Origin: Armigeres subalbatus
Lineage: Eukaryota > Arthropoda > Insecta > Diptera > Culicidae
NCBI RefSeq assembly: GCF_024139115.2
Contig: NC_085140.1
Location: 413,924,283 to 413,988,282 of the forward strand
DNA: 64,000 bases
Direction of reading: 5' to 3'
Part shown: positions 1-11,284 of the stretch, piece after piece
Layout: each line of letters begins with the position of its first letter
How positions within the stretch are numbered: the first letter of the stretch is position 1
Made by a program: the position numbers and the translations under genes
Notes under the pieces: generated by a model
The model's database searches: none
The model's input: the letters and a program-made list of their open reading frames with translations, nothing else
What the model was told of the DNA's origin: nothing

Positions 1-79
1 TCGACCATCTTCTGCGGACAAATCTTCCAGTCACTTATTTTCTAACAGACAGCCAGTCTGTCAACAGTCAACAGTCAAC

Positions 80-420
80 AATTACCAAATATTGCTTGCA
101 CCACTATGGGTACACTGTTCCTTTAGTGGAGGTAAAAATTAAGTTTGGTTCCCATAGTGGTGCTATCCATTGGTTTCTTATGAGACTCGCCACTATTGGT
201 ACAGTTGCACCACTATAGGTGCAAGGGAGTCAATTTTGTTAAGGAAAATCATTGTTTTCAATAGTTTTCCAAGCAAAATATTAGGATAAGTTGCATTTAA
301 CAGGATATTCAAAGGACGACGCATCAACTGAAACCATCGTAAAGTGTATAAATACGATAAATTTCGTTAAAACCCCACTTCCTCCACTATTGGTGCTACC
401 TCCACTAAGGGTATGGAAAA
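80..420. repeat. Cluster of short palindromic CCACTAT-GGTGC motifs
   Basis: A short motif close to CACCACTATAGGTGC recurs about six times in both orientations (near 98, 154, 190, 205, 381 and 398). Copies in opposite orientation at about 98-112 and 152-167 could pair as a hairpin. No coding sequence is recognised here. It may be the remnant of a short interspersed element; the family is not known to me. Confidence 0.45.
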
Positions 421-1381
421 CTGCGAAAAAAACATGCTTGGTCAAATTTGCTGGATGTTATTGCGTCATCCGCCTCTCGTTCAATTCCATTCCCTACACT
501 TAACTCCACGTACCAAGGGCAGAAAATGGCTTGTTAGCGAAGATCTAACAGCTTAATACGGACATCTCGTCACTCGCGTCTTAGACTGTCAATTCATATC
601 AAGTTTCCATATTACAGAGATCACCTAAAATACTCGTTATCGTTCCACACCGTTTTGTAAGGACGTGGCCGTGGTAGTTGTTGATTAATAAAATACACAA
701 ATGCAATGAAATTTGCAACGTGAAATTGGTAAATCAATCTAGTCAACCGATCATATGATTCAATGTGCGGTTTCATCATATGTAACTTTTGAAACACGCC
801 TTCCTAGCTTTTTTGTCCCAATGTACTTTAATAAATATAGAATCAATGTAAAATATGACGTAGAATATTCAACGGGTATTTAAAACCTCTAGACACGAAA
901 AAAAAATGAACGAAAAAAAATGTCCATATAATCGAGGTAAAAAGTCCATATAATCGAGGTAAACCTGTATGTTGAAATATTGTGAAGTTTAAATTTTTTC
1001 GTAGAGTAGTGATAGCACATGTGAGACCACCAGTTTGATTATACACTCCACATTCCAATAAAGTTTTTTTTAGCTGAAATAGCTTCTTTTTGGCCAAATA
1101 AGACCAATATCTCACGAATTTCTAATGTGGTTATTATCATCAATGACTACTATTTAGGTATTATTATGATATTATATGATCATGTTTCATTTCTTTGCGT
1201 AGTACATATATTTTTGGGCTATTATTATACCTTTGGCGAAGGTGAAAAACTCTATACAATATTTGAGGGTAAAGAGCATTGACTAACTTCCTGGTCATTA
1301 TCAGAAATGGTTTAGAAGAAAGGGACGAAAGGACGAACCATCCAAAATAACCATTTTCCAAATTATTCGGAAGGCCGCCGG
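421..1381. other. AT-rich intergenic DNA with one small tandem duplication
   Basis: No gene is recognised. The only clear structure is a 20-bp direct duplication (GTCCATATAATCGAGGTAAA) at 922-941 and 944-963, two bases apart. Small open frames here have no recognisable domains. Confidence 0.5.
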
Positions 1382-2390
1382 TGGTCACGTGCAGTCATAG
1401 CTGATTAAGACTTTGAAATATCTTCAAGATCACCGTCAGAAAAGGTTTAGAAAAAAATGCGCTGCTCTAGGAAAACTTTCCAAAATCATCATTTCTACGG
1501 TCGTTCCGGATTATCCCGAAGGCCATCTGGTGGTCACCTGCGGTCAGAGCAGAGTAATGACTGAGAATTTCATCCAAAATTACCGTCAGAAATGGTTTAG
1601 AAAAATTGTGATGCTCTAGGACGAACTTCACATTTTTACGGATGTTCCGGATTATAAGGAAGGCTGTCCGATGGCCACCTACGGTTATAGCAGAATAAGA
1701 ACTGTGGAATTTCTCTAAAATCACCATCAGAAATGGTTTAGAAAAAATTGCGCTGCTCTAGGACAAACTTTACAAAATGACAATTTTTACGGACGTTCAG
1801 GATTTTCCGGAAGGCCGCCTGGTGGCCATAAATGGTTTAGAAAAAAATGCGCTGCTCTCAGATGAACTTTCCAGAATGACCATTTTTACGGACGTTCCGG
1901 ATTATAAGGAAGGCCGTCTAACCATAGGTGGCCTATGGTTATAGCAGAATAAGAACTGTGGAATATCTCCAAAATCACCATCAGGAATGGTTTAGCTAAA
2001 ATTGCGCTGCTCTAGGACGAACTTCACAAAATGACCAATTTTTACGGACGTTCCGGGTTTTCCGGAAGACCAAATTGCGCTGCTCGCGGATGAACTTTTC
2101 AGAATGAACATTTTTACATTTTTACGGACGTTCCGGATTATAAGGAGGCCCGTCTGGTGGCCACCTACGATTTAGCAGAGTAAGAACTGTGGAATATCCA
2201 CTAAATTACCATCAGGAATGGTTTAGAAAAAATTGCGCTGCTCTCGGACGAACTTTCCAAAATGACCATTTTTACAAACGTTCTGGATTTCCGGAAGGCC
2301 GCCTGGTGGCCACCTACGGTCATAGGTGAGTGAGAACTGCGAATTAACTCCAAGGTTATTATAAGAAATGATTTAGAAAAAAAATCGCGA
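1382..2390. repeat. Tandem satellite, about 145-bp monomer, about seven copies
   Basis: Recurring landmarks are a CAGAAATGGTTTAGAAAAAA block, then GCGCTGCTCTAGGA, then TTTTTACGGACGTTCCGGAT, then GGAAGGCCGCCTGGTGGCCA. The GGTGGCCACCT landmark falls near 1382, 1530, 1671, 1811, 1925, 2156 and 2303, giving a basic spacing near 145 bp with some truncated or lengthened units. Units differ by about 10-20 percent, so this is an old, diverged array. Short open frames across it follow the repeat and should not be taken as genes. Confidence 0.75.
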
Positions 2391-2929
2391 AAAAAATGAA
2401 TAATTCATTACTGGTCACTTATCCCAGTGCACCTGAGCCTTTTATTTAGATATATCTACCCGAGCCTTCTATCGAATCACTTTTATTATCTTTTCAATTG
2501 ATGCAGAACTAATTTTTTGAGGAATACATGGTGGTTTGGTACAAATTGGTCAACTGACTAAAAAGTTATCTCATTTTTACTCAATGTGTTGTACTTTTTA
2601 CAACGGTGCGAGTCCCGGAAGGTTAAATTTATCAGGTTCAAATTTATCAGGTTCAAATAACAACAACAATTGCTTAATATCAGGAAAATGCAATGACATT
2701 ACTAAGAAATTAGCAAACTTTTGCTAATAATTTATTTGACATTTCAATCCATTTATTATGTTTTCTGGAATTATTATAATTATATGTGATGATCTGTATA
2801 AAATGGAATTTTAATTTCCAGCTATCAACTTAATTCAACATGAAATAAATTTACATTACAATTTATTTCTTCACATTTTATCACAATACAACCATTATAT
2901 AAATCATATTATTTTATAAAATTGGGTTG
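2391..2929. other. AT-rich spacer, nothing recognised
   Basis: Very AT-rich sequence with short direct repeats such as ATTTATCAGGTTCAAATTTA near 2630. No gene, RNA or element end is recognised. Confidence 0.4.
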
Positions 2930-3346
2930 GGAGGGAGCATCAGGGCATCATTGAGGTTGCAACTGAAAGACTATGGACTTGGAGTACCTACCGGAGTCGA
3001 GGGCGGACTAGTACTATAACATTCATGTAGATGGGTACACTTCCCCACAGTTGTAATGGATTTGACGCGCCCTTCTTCAAAGAAGCCATCCCTCGGAAAG
3101 CCCAAAAAGTATTGCGAATCTAGTTATTAGTCTGAGGTATTACACTGTTGGAAGAAGATTCTCTCTATTCCGCGGGTTTCGCGTAAGTATCTCTGCTTAC
3201 GGATCCGCCACCTCCGTTTTTGGCCCCTCATACAGCAGTGCATTGAAACTTAAATTCGACCCAATAGTACGGGTGGAACCGTATGCAGAGCAAGACTCAA
3301 GCCAGGATGGTGGATAACTACATACATACATACATACATACATATA
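2930..3346 (+). repeat. Interspersed repeat ending in a (CATA)n tail
   Basis: About 380 bp of mixed-composition sequence, clearly richer in GC than its surroundings, ends at a (CATA)n microsatellite (about 3319-3346). Mixed sequence running into a short tandem-repeat tail is the usual look of the 3' end of a 5'-truncated non-LTR retrotransposon. No reverse transcriptase sequence is visible, so the class is inference only. Confidence 0.35.
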
Positions 3347-3539
3347 CAGTGTATATTATACACCCAATATTTTTTCTTACACTGTTGGTATTCTTTAAAT
3401 TCCCGGTCAACCTGATCTTTCACAGCTTTTTAAATACCACCTAAATTTGAATTTTTTGTGAATTTCAAGGTCATAATCGACTAAAATCCACCCGTATAAA
3501 AAAAACTGGATGTACAGTGAACTTCTCAACTGATTATTG

Positions 3540-3860
3540 TAAGTAAAACCAGGTGGAGAAGGGGGAGCAGTGAAGCCCTACCCCGACATGTGCGACATTT
3601 GGATTTGGTTCTAGAATGTAAACAGCAGTGTTAATTCTCTACGCCCTTTTTGTTATGGCGACGCAATTTTTATGCACACTTTTGTTTTCGATGTTTCATC
3701 AAAACCAATCACTCAATCATCAAGCAATGTAACGATGTGGTATGCTTTAGATACCTTCTTGATTATAGCGACTCGAAAAAAATACATATTTGCAGTAACT
3801 AACCGAATATAAATACATATGTTCGTATTAAAGATTGTGTCCTAATACCGGTTCCATGCA
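3540..3860. repeat. Interspersed repeat, uninterrupted copy (paralogue of 10256-10935)
   Basis: This segment aligns base for base over about 300 bp with sequence at 10256-10470 plus 10857-10935. Shared stretches include ACATGTGCGACAT, TGTTAATTCTCTAC, TTTTTATGCACACTTTTGTT and CAGTAACTAACCGAATATAA. Here the join reads CTTGATTATAGCGACTCG without interruption, so it is an empty-site control for the MITE inserted in the other copy. No coding potential is recognised. Confidence 0.75.
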
Positions 3861-4668
3861 GGCCAACGGGGCCGTTGGGTTTAGGCACCCACGATTTGTA
3901 CAATCACATATGCTATGCTTTGCTATAATTGTCATAGCAACATTCCATAAATAAATATGTGCAAGATATAGTGATGACTCGATTCTTAACATGCACAAAT
4001 TTTGACTGTCGCTAGAATTTTGACAGCCATTGCCAAAGCCAAACATAACATAAATGATTTTACATTTTCTAAATTGTTAATCTGAAAGTTATTTTCTTAG
4101 TTCCAAATTTTGATTTTCACAGTGAGAATTCTCAAAACAAAATTTGTAAACTAATCAAAATTAGTTTCATATTTCATATTTTTGGCAACACTGAGAACAA
4201 AAATTTATGAGACTGGGAACCCGCGACGGTCAATCATCATAACAAATAGATAGAGAACTAAAAAAATGTTTATCTTCCAGCCCGGAGCAGATCATCGCGT
4301 TGCTGTTAAAACTTTCGAATACCGGCTTCTTCAAGCATTTACTTCCTATGCAGATTACGAGTTACGATTGTTACGATACCCTTATACTTTACCAACAACG
4401 AGCGCATTTTGGAAGCGAAAGTTCCGACGATCCGATTGATAAGAAGCCACGGCTTCACAAACAACAATGTTGGCCTCTGAAAAAAAAAGTCCGTAATCCG
4501 AAAGCTTGAACGGATGATCGTAAACAGCATCAAACAACGCTTGAACAGCTTGACCAGCGCACTATGGGGCTTCCCCATACAAACTGGCGGACAAAAAAAA
4601 TGTCTTCTTCCTTTTTTCGAGCTTATAAGATGTTTTTAATGTTGTCATAACAGGATAATGTTGGTAAG
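3861..4668. other. Unassigned sequence with one ORF-like stretch
   Basis: Mostly AT-rich. The part at about 4280-4600 has more balanced composition and a 69-codon open frame on + (4300-4509) ending in a basic stretch (KKKVRNPKA). No domain is recognised, the opposite strand is open over the same interval, and there is no clear start context. It could be a decayed gene fragment or repeat. Confidence 0.3.
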
Positions 4669-5090
4669 CAAGGATGTTATCGATCATTTAGTAATTCGCG
4701 TTCGTTCATTTAGTAGTTTTTCAATAACTCATTCCAGAAGCTGAATTTCAAAATGTGTTGTATGGTGGACTTCTAGTGCGAAGGTTTTTCTACAACTCTG
4801 CCTAATGGTTCGTTGTTAGAATTCAACAAATAACGGAGTTATAACGCTAGTTGCAGTAACTTAAACTAAATGATAGAAATTTTGTTATCATTTAGTCTAA
4901 GTTACTGAAACTATAGCTATAACTCCGTTACTAGTGGAATTCAAACAACGAATCATTAGGCAGAGTTGTAGAAAAACCTTCGCACTAGAAGTCCACCATA
5001 CAACACATTTTGAAATTCAGCTTTTGGAGTGAGTTTTTGAAAAACTGCTAAATGATCGAACGCGAATTACTAAATGATCGATAACATCAT
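4669..5090. mobile_element. Foldback (palindromic) MITE with flanking 10-bp direct repeat
   Basis: The left arm starts near 4673 (GATGTTATCGATCATTTAGT) and its reverse complement ends at 5088. The arms are about 190 bp and share many landmarks, such as GGCAGAGTTGTAGAAAAACC facing GGTTTTTCTACAACTCTGCC. The centre lies near 4880. A 10-bp direct repeat, TGTTGGTAAG, flanks the element at 4659-4668 and 5091-5100 and is a likely target duplication, though the outermost bases of the arms do not match perfectly. No transposase is encoded. A diverged relative lies at 8765-9139. Confidence 0.8.
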
Positions 5091-5664
5091 TGTTGGTAAG
5101 TATCAATTCCAGTCATTTCGCGACTAACTTTTGAAAAGGGCTTAATATTTTGATTATTTTATTAATAATGTGTATAAATTTCCAAACGACATCGAATTTT
5201 AATTCACAAAATATCAAGAACAAATAGGGAAGAACGTTTATTATAATAGAATATTGAAATTTGTGTTGCAATGATACACACTAAGGTAAAACAGACAAAT
5301 TTTGGAGCACAAGCGTTTTTTTCCAAATCGCGTTTTCTCAAAATGGCGCAAGACTTTCCGTGAGAATCTGAAAGTACACATCCCAAATGTGATCCCCAAC
5401 TAAATATCTCCCCGGGGAAATGCGTGGAAAAAAGTGGCTGACTTTTAAAGTTGAAAATACATCAAATTTTCAGTGTTTTCTCCGTATTTTGTTTGTTTTT
5501 TATTTTTTTTCCTTTATGATATCACAATTTCATAACAACGATATGAAAGCTCTTTCAATTATCTTTACAATGCTATATATAAACCTCGGTATCGTATCAC
5601 AAAAAAACCTTTCAAAAACTGGTATAAAGTTCAGCAAGATTTTGACGAGGAAAGCCGCGTTTTT
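5091..5664. other. AT-rich spacer, nothing recognised
   Basis: No element end, RNA or gene is recognised. Open frames on both strands near 5420-5720 are rich in Phe and Lys because the DNA is AT-rich, and they overlap the start of the next repeat. Confidence 0.4.
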
Positions 5665-6110
5665 TACCTTTTTGCCTTTCTCGTATACTAAGTATACGGA
5701 AAGGCTATAGAACTGCTCCAAAACCGAACTTTTTATAAAAGGCTCGGAGACCCAAAGTGTTATATACCAATCGACTCAGCTCGACGAATTGAGGTGATGT
5801 CTGTATGTGTGTATGTATGTGTGTGTGTGTGTGTGTATGTGTACAAAAATGTGAGACACGTTTTTGGGCATTTATCATTATCCGATTTGCTCGCAACAAG
5901 TTGCGTTCGACGCGGAATGCAGTCCCATTGGTTCCTATTTAAAATTAGATCGATTGAACTTTGCGTTTCGGAGTTATGACCAAAAACTGTTTTACGTACA
6001 AAAAAGCAAAATGCTCCAATCTGGATTCGAACTCGTGATCTCTTGATCGGGAAGCGGCTACTACACCACAGCACCATCAATACACATAGCATGTGGCAAG
6101 ATACATACAA
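5665..6110 (+). repeat. Hairpin-headed dispersed repeat, copy 1, with tRNA-like segment
   Basis: It begins TTTTTGCCTTTCTCGTATAC and can fold at once into a hairpin: GCCTTTC pairs with GAAAGGC and TATAC with GTATA (about 5671-5703). It then runs through GAACTTTTTATAAAAGGCTC and a (GT)n tract (5801-5843) into TTATCCGATTTGCTCGCAAC. Related copies lie at 11285-11600, 16914-17010 and, inverted, 62140-62272. Near 6022-6075 the minus strand carries a box-B-like GAGTTCGAATCC and a TGGTGTAGTAG box-A-like stretch, resembling a decayed tRNA. Non-autonomous; transposon class unknown. Confidence 0.65.
5801..5843. repeat. (GT)n microsatellite
   Basis: An imperfect GT/GTAT run inside the hairpin-headed repeat. 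On the opposite strand it gives a Thr-His run that has no coding meaning. Confidence 0.9.
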
Positions 6111-7924
6111 ATATAAATCATCGAATTGGGCATATATTCATTACCTCTATAAGCATCAGAGTTTATCAGAGTGGATCGAGAAAAGAAAATATTAGCTTTT
6201 ACCGTTGGTTATTAAAATATACAGTTTCAATACATTAACTTAGAGCAAGATTGCCGGTGGTGAGTATAAGCCGTTTGGCAGCGCAGTATCATTTCTTGAC
6301 ACTTTTCCGGTCGCTACTAAACGTGCTGCTAAAACAGTAGCGCAGCGGACAGGTGATCAAATTTGGTAGCGCGATAACAGCGCTGCTATTTGATGAACTA
6401 TTAAACGTCACCTGTACGGAATGCAGCCACCAAAATGATAACCGAAAATAGTGACCATAACCATCGTGCTTTGTTTAACACGTTCAACGCTTTCCCGTTC
6501 GAATGCGCCTAAAAGAAGGAATGGCAATGTGCCGTCGCGCAGTGGTGGTCCCCCATACAAATGTTCGACTAAACCTACGAATGCGCTTAAAATTTAGCAA
6601 CAGTAATTTTGTAACGCTGAATTCATTTTGAAATTTAAATAGTTATCCGACATATGCTATGCTATCCAAAGACTTCCGGAAGTCGAAGACTTAGGATCAC
6701 AGCAGCGTCTTAATTCTAACCTTGAAACAGTAAATTTCCCGCTTTGGTGCAGCAAGGCGCAATTCGCTAAACTAACCACTGACAAAATATATATTTCAAT
6801 GCATCATATCAGTTCTTTCCGAATCTTTCCCGATACAAAATTTAGTCAAATTTAATTTTCCCATACATATATGTTACACCATCAACTTGAACCAAGTCAC
6901 CAAAAATTAAATTTACCAACTACAATTAACAAATTGAGGAATTGACTAAATGTGCAAAATTAAAATAATATCAGTTTAACGAAAGAACGATTTGTTTTGG
7001 GTTTTGTCTGGGTTTCCGCCGCTGTGGATCGGTCGACTTAACCATCGTAGCATCAGCGGCAAGCCGTGCTTCTGTTCTATTTTTACGCATATGCATGCAT
7101 CATTCTTTGTGGCGTTCAATCAGCATATGGGAGCGCAGCTGTTGTGCGGGAAGACGCGGGACGCATGCGCATTCGCTTCAGTCTCTTGCCGTCGGATGAA
7201 TATTGCCGAAGGAAGCATCACCAACACACATCGCATTGCGTGCGGCAATGTTCTATTTTTAGCCCAGCTGGGTTGAATGTTGATCCGAGCAAATGAGATT
7301 TGGGGAAACTGGTTCATGAGTATGTATTACGAAAAAAAAAAAAAGAAAATTCTGGATAGCTCCCTGGAAATAACGCGCAGAGGGAAATCCCCGGTATCAA
7401 TTCCTTGGATATAGCGTCTGCTGCACAATGAACTCGCATGCTTCTAATTTTATTGAATAATTGTGTCTTTTTCTATTCAGTAAAGCATATTTTCTTTTGT
7501 GCATTGAAGCAATAGAATATAATTTCCTACATATGTTTACTGTCTATTGAAACTCGGTGGGCACGTTTGATTACTTCCAAGATAAATCAAAAGCTATTTT
7601 GTTTCTGCTAACAATCATTAAAGAAAACTGTTGAGTACATATCGATTCTCAACTTATGTATTTATGTTTCATTTCCTACCTCCATCATCTAAAGTTTAGA
7701 CCTGAATTTTTTCAAATATTCCAAATAATCAGATGGATTCAATTATAGAAATGCCATGAATATAAATATGAACAATACACAGCATTAGGTTCCATTGATT
7801 ATTAGCATGGAAAAGATTAAATACAATTTTTTTTTAAAGGCGCTTGAATTTTCTAGTATTCAAAATTTTTCTTGCAATGCGTATTATACCACACACCTAG
7901 AAAATATGAGTTTTGAAAAAAAAG
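6111..7924. other. No gene recognised; one balanced-composition patch at 6990-7320
   Basis: Most of this is AT-rich and featureless. The 6990-7320 patch has a higher GC content and open frames on both strands (up to 94 codons on +), but all three overlap and none shows a known domain. It could be an exon or regulatory sequence of an unseen gene. A poly(A) run lies at 7331-7345. Confidence 0.35.
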
Positions 7925-7999
7925 ATGGCTTACACGAGGATCGAACATAAATCCTCTGAATGAGAGCCTATCACGTTACCACTGAGCTATCTTTGTTTC
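7925..7999 (-). repeat. tRNA-like (SINE-head or tRNA pseudogene) sequence
   Basis: On the minus strand the sequence contains TAGCTCAGTGGTAACGTG, which fits a Pol III box A, then GTTCGATCCTC, which fits box B, at roughly tRNA spacing. The acceptor stem pairs only partly (GATAGCT against AGCCATC is poor), so a functional tRNA is unlikely. No tail or target duplication was found, so SINE identity is not proven. Confidence 0.45.
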
Positions 8000-8764
8000 T
8001 TGAGATATTGGTGTTCGAAGAACAAGAGGCTACGCGATTTGTAATAAATAACTATTTCACTACATCAAATCAAGACATAAGCTGCTTGTGCATACGTGCG
8101 GTAACGCACCGGGGGCTGTGCTTTGGTTCGGTGGCATATAATCTGAACCGATAAAAAGTTTAGTTATATCGGAATATAAGTCATGTTCGGGATTTGAGCC
8201 AAAACGGTACGATTGAGTTTACGTCAGGTGCTTTTGTGTCATTTCATTCAAATAAGTCACATGTAATATTCTTATTGTTTTAGTGCGCAGGGAAGCAACT
8301 TCATAATCAATTTTAACATTTTATTTTGAACCCTCTGTAAATGCATTCTTCCTGGCGTTGCAGCAAATAACCCATATTGGCACAGTATATGTAAAACATG
8401 GCTGGCATAACAATTAGTTTGTAAATCAAAAATATAATTTAAGATTTTGATTTTCTATGAATATTCACTTACTATATTTGTACCTTTTTGCTTGCATACC
8501 TTCTGTGTGGTTTTTGATAGTTAATTCATTCATGCTACACATAAGTCCTAAATCTTGGACTTCGCTAGACCAAATAATTGGAACCCCATTCATAGTGACA
8601 GCATGTCTGTTAGAAGAATTCAAATGAAAAGCACTCGGATTATGTAGGAGAAAATGAGTTTTGGTAGGCTTCGGAGAAAATTTTCTATTTTTGGAAGTCA
8701 GTAGAAAAAGTATTCAAACTTTTCTATAATCCAAGTATGTTTTAGATAATTTAATAGTCTTAGT

Positions 8765-9139
8765 TCGATCATTGACAAACTACAATGACTCAATCCAGAG
8801 GTTAAATGTCAAAACGTGTTACAGCAGAGTTCTAGTGCGATTATTTTTCTACAGCTCTGCCTAATAGTTTGTTTTTTTTTTAATTCAACTAATAACAGAG
8901 TTAAAGCACTAGTTACTAATACTAAATGATAACAAAATTTCGATCAGTCTGTATAATAAGTTACTGCATCTAGCGCTACAACTCTGTTATTAGTGCAATA
9001 GAAACAACAATTAGGCACAGTTGTAGAAACCTTCGCTCTAGAAGTCCTCCACATATCACTTTTGAAATTTAACCTCTGGAATGAGTTATTGACAAACTAC
9101 TAAATTATCGAAACTATATTACTAAATGATCGAAAACAT
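8765..9139. mobile_element. Foldback MITE, diverged copy of the 4669-5090 family
   Basis: It shares with the earlier copy the order TTCTAGTGCGA - CTACAGCTCTGCCTAAT - ACAGAGTTA - CTAGTTACT - ACTAAATGATAACAAAATTT, then the inverted arm back to TTACTAAATGATCGAAAACA. The left arm has lost part of its outer end and the arms have diverged clearly, so this is an older insertion. No flanking duplication is readable. Confidence 0.7.
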
Positions 9140-9426
9140 TCTTGCTATAATCCATAACAAATTACACGAAGGCAAGCAACGATTTTCGATTTTCCGATAT
9201 ATGTTATCATTACGATATAAAGTATTGCACAATATGAGCTCAAGAATGCTGATTTTGGTAACACTAGCTCTGTCACGCGTTATCTATCAGATTTTGTGCT
9301 TGAATCGTAAAGAGTGATCTGATAAATAATTTTGAATCAGTTTAGAAATTAAAATATTCAATTTTAATCATACATTCATAGAAAAATATATTAAGCTCTT
9401 TTAGTGGAATGTATTAAACCGTCTAA

Positions 9427-9662
9427 GACGAATTAAGTACTGTCCATTTAATTCCACCAGTTAATTTTCGTTATCTTTGCAGATACGTATTTCGACCACA
9501 ACTGTGTGGTCGTCTTCAGTGTATTGTACTTGACTCGACTTCGAGTCGAGTCGAGTCAAGTACAAGACACTGAAGACGACCACACAGTTGTGGTCGAAAT
9601 ACGTATCTGCAAAGATAACGAAAATTAACTGGTGGAATTAAATGGACAGTACTTAATTCGTC
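9427..9662. mobile_element. Near-perfect 236-bp palindrome (MITE)
   Basis: The left arm GACGAATTAAGTACTGTCCA... is repeated almost base for base as the reverse complement ending at 9662. The arms are about 110 bp and meet at a GACTCGACTTCGAGTCGAGTC centre. Arm identity is the highest of any palindrome in the window, implying recent formation or gene conversion. Partial relatives sharing GACACTGA and GTCGAAATACGT occur at about 19650-19735 and 26684-26755. TCATACATTCATA occurs at 9368-9380 and 9661-9673, but it overlaps the palindrome end, so it is not a clear target duplication. Confidence 0.85.
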
Positions 9663-10049
9663 ATACATTCATACCAATTACTGCGAAATGCTTTCCAGAA
9701 AAGCAACCACAGTAGAATTCTCTTCAGATTTTTTTTAAGTCGGATCAAATTTATAAATCTTGTTGAAAAGTGTTTGAATGATAATGACAAAAATGGAACT
9801 GCTCATCAGCAAAAAATTACCTTTCTCGTCAAAAATGTTCATTCCCTTAATCGATTCTTTGGCTTATTTAAGGTCAACATTCCCAGTTAACCTATATTTT
9901 TTTACGCCACTAAATATTTTTTAAATTCAAAACAAAAATCGAAAAAGTGCTGTTTTTTAAGATTGACCCGATTTTGAACGAACATCGAGTGAATTTTTGC
10001 AGACCGGTTCACACATGCACACGTTTTCGGTTTTTGTTTTCGATTTAAT

Positions 10050-10247
10050 AAAAGATATTTTAGTTACTAGATAAAGATTGTCGCTTCGGTTTCCTTTGTT
10101 CTGCTGTCCGGAACATGTTGGGTATCAAGCTGTCAAATCGTATGGATTTTCCTTCTTTGACATTTAGCTCCCCTATCATCGCCGGCAAAAGATGTTCCGG
10201 ACAGCGACGACAGCGACAAACTTTATCTTGTAACTAAAACATCTTTT
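10050..10247. mobile_element. 198-bp MITE with 8-bp target duplication (hAT-like)
   Basis: Terminal inverted repeats of about 36 bp (left AAAAGATATTTTAGTTACTA, right complement AAAAGATGTTTTAGTTACAA) are flanked by a perfect 8-bp direct repeat, GATTTAAT, at 10042-10049 and 10248-10255. An 8-bp duplication fits the hAT superfamily, but P-type elements also make one and no transposase is present. Internal TGTCCGGAACA/TGTTCCGGACA adds a further inverted pair. Confidence 0.8.
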
Positions 10248-10473
10248 GATTTAATCAGGGGGAGAAGGCGGAGCACTGAATCCCTACCCCAACATGTGCG
10301 ACATCTGGATTTGGCTCTAAACTGTAAATAACAGTGTTAATTCTCTACCACCTTTTTGTTAAGACGAGGCAATTTTTATGCACACTTTTGTTTTCGATAT
10401 TTTATCAAAATTAAACACTCAATCATGCAGCAATAAAACGATGTGGGATGCTTGAGATACCTGCTTGATTCTA

Positions 10474-10854
10474 GACGAATCCAAGTAAAAATAAGAAGAA
10501 GACTCACGACGGTGTTAACTTTGACAAATCCTACAGCACAGCATAGGAAGATTATTTTAAAATGCTTACAATAAATTCTAGACAAATTGTAATTAAAATC
10601 TGATTGATGTACGATACGGAAAAAGTTCTGAATTATATATTTAGAAGCTTATCTCAATTTTTTGTATATTTTCCAACAATGTATCTATTATAAAATTCGG
10701 AACTTTTTCCGTACCGTACATCAATCAGATTTTAATTACAATTTGTCTAGAATTTATTATAAGCATTTTAAAATGATCTTCCTATGCTGTGCTGTAGGAT
10801 CTGTCAAAGTTAACACCGTCGTGTGTCTTCTTCTTATTTTTACTTGGATTCGTC
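10474..10854. mobile_element. 381-bp foldback MITE at a TA site
   Basis: Arms of about 165 bp with few mismatches: left GACGAATCCAAGTAAAAATA, right complement identical at its end. TA lies on each side (10472-10473 and 10855-10856). Comparison with the uninterrupted paralogue at about 3767-3785 (CTTGATTATAGCGACTCG) places the insertion exactly at this TA. TA targeting is typical of Tc1/mariner-type MITEs. It has no coding capacity. Confidence 0.85.
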
Positions 10855-11284
10855 TATAGGGACTCGAAAAAGAATTTATTTGCAGTAACTAACCGAATAT
10901 AAAAATGTTCACATTAACGATTGCGCTCTAACACCGGTTCTAAGCTTCGATGCAGAGTACACGAGCTTTGTTCGCCAGTGACAGGCGTATGAGGCCCTTG
11001 GATTTAATAGTTAGAGGCTTAAAAAAATATGGGTTCTTTGGGAAAGTTGACCTTAAATAAGCCAAAGAATCGACTGAAATAATGAAACGAAATACAATTT
11101 TTGACTAGAAGGGTCATCTGAATTTTTATTTATATGAAGAATCATATTATTCAAAACAACAATTTCAAAAAAGCTAACTTATTGATTGGATGATAAAAGT
11201 TTCAGCTGGATTTTGGCTTCAAAACGGAAAGCACTCGATAGTTTGATAAATGGAAACATTTGATTTTTCTCACCACCGTTTTTT

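Larger units (their letters stand above)
9851..11073. mobile_element. Inverted-repeat element carrying two nested MITEs
   Basis: A perfect 28-bp inverted repeat bounds this unit: it starts TCGATTCTTTGGCTTATTTA at 9851-9878 and its complement is at 11046-11073. Similarity continues inward (TTCCCA and ATATTTTTTTA on both sides). Inside lie a 198-bp MITE (10050-10247) and a 381-bp MITE (10474-10854). Without them the element would be about 630 bp. Part of its interior is shared with 3540-3860. Confidence 0.75.

Noticed and set aside
2930..3346. LTR of a retrotransposon
   Set aside because: There is no second copy in the window, no TG...CA ends and no primer-binding site that I can see; a LINE-type 3' end fits better.
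6022..6075. Possible functional tRNA on the minus strand
   Set aside because: Box B is good but the acceptor and anticodon arms do not pair; it lies inside a dispersed repeat.
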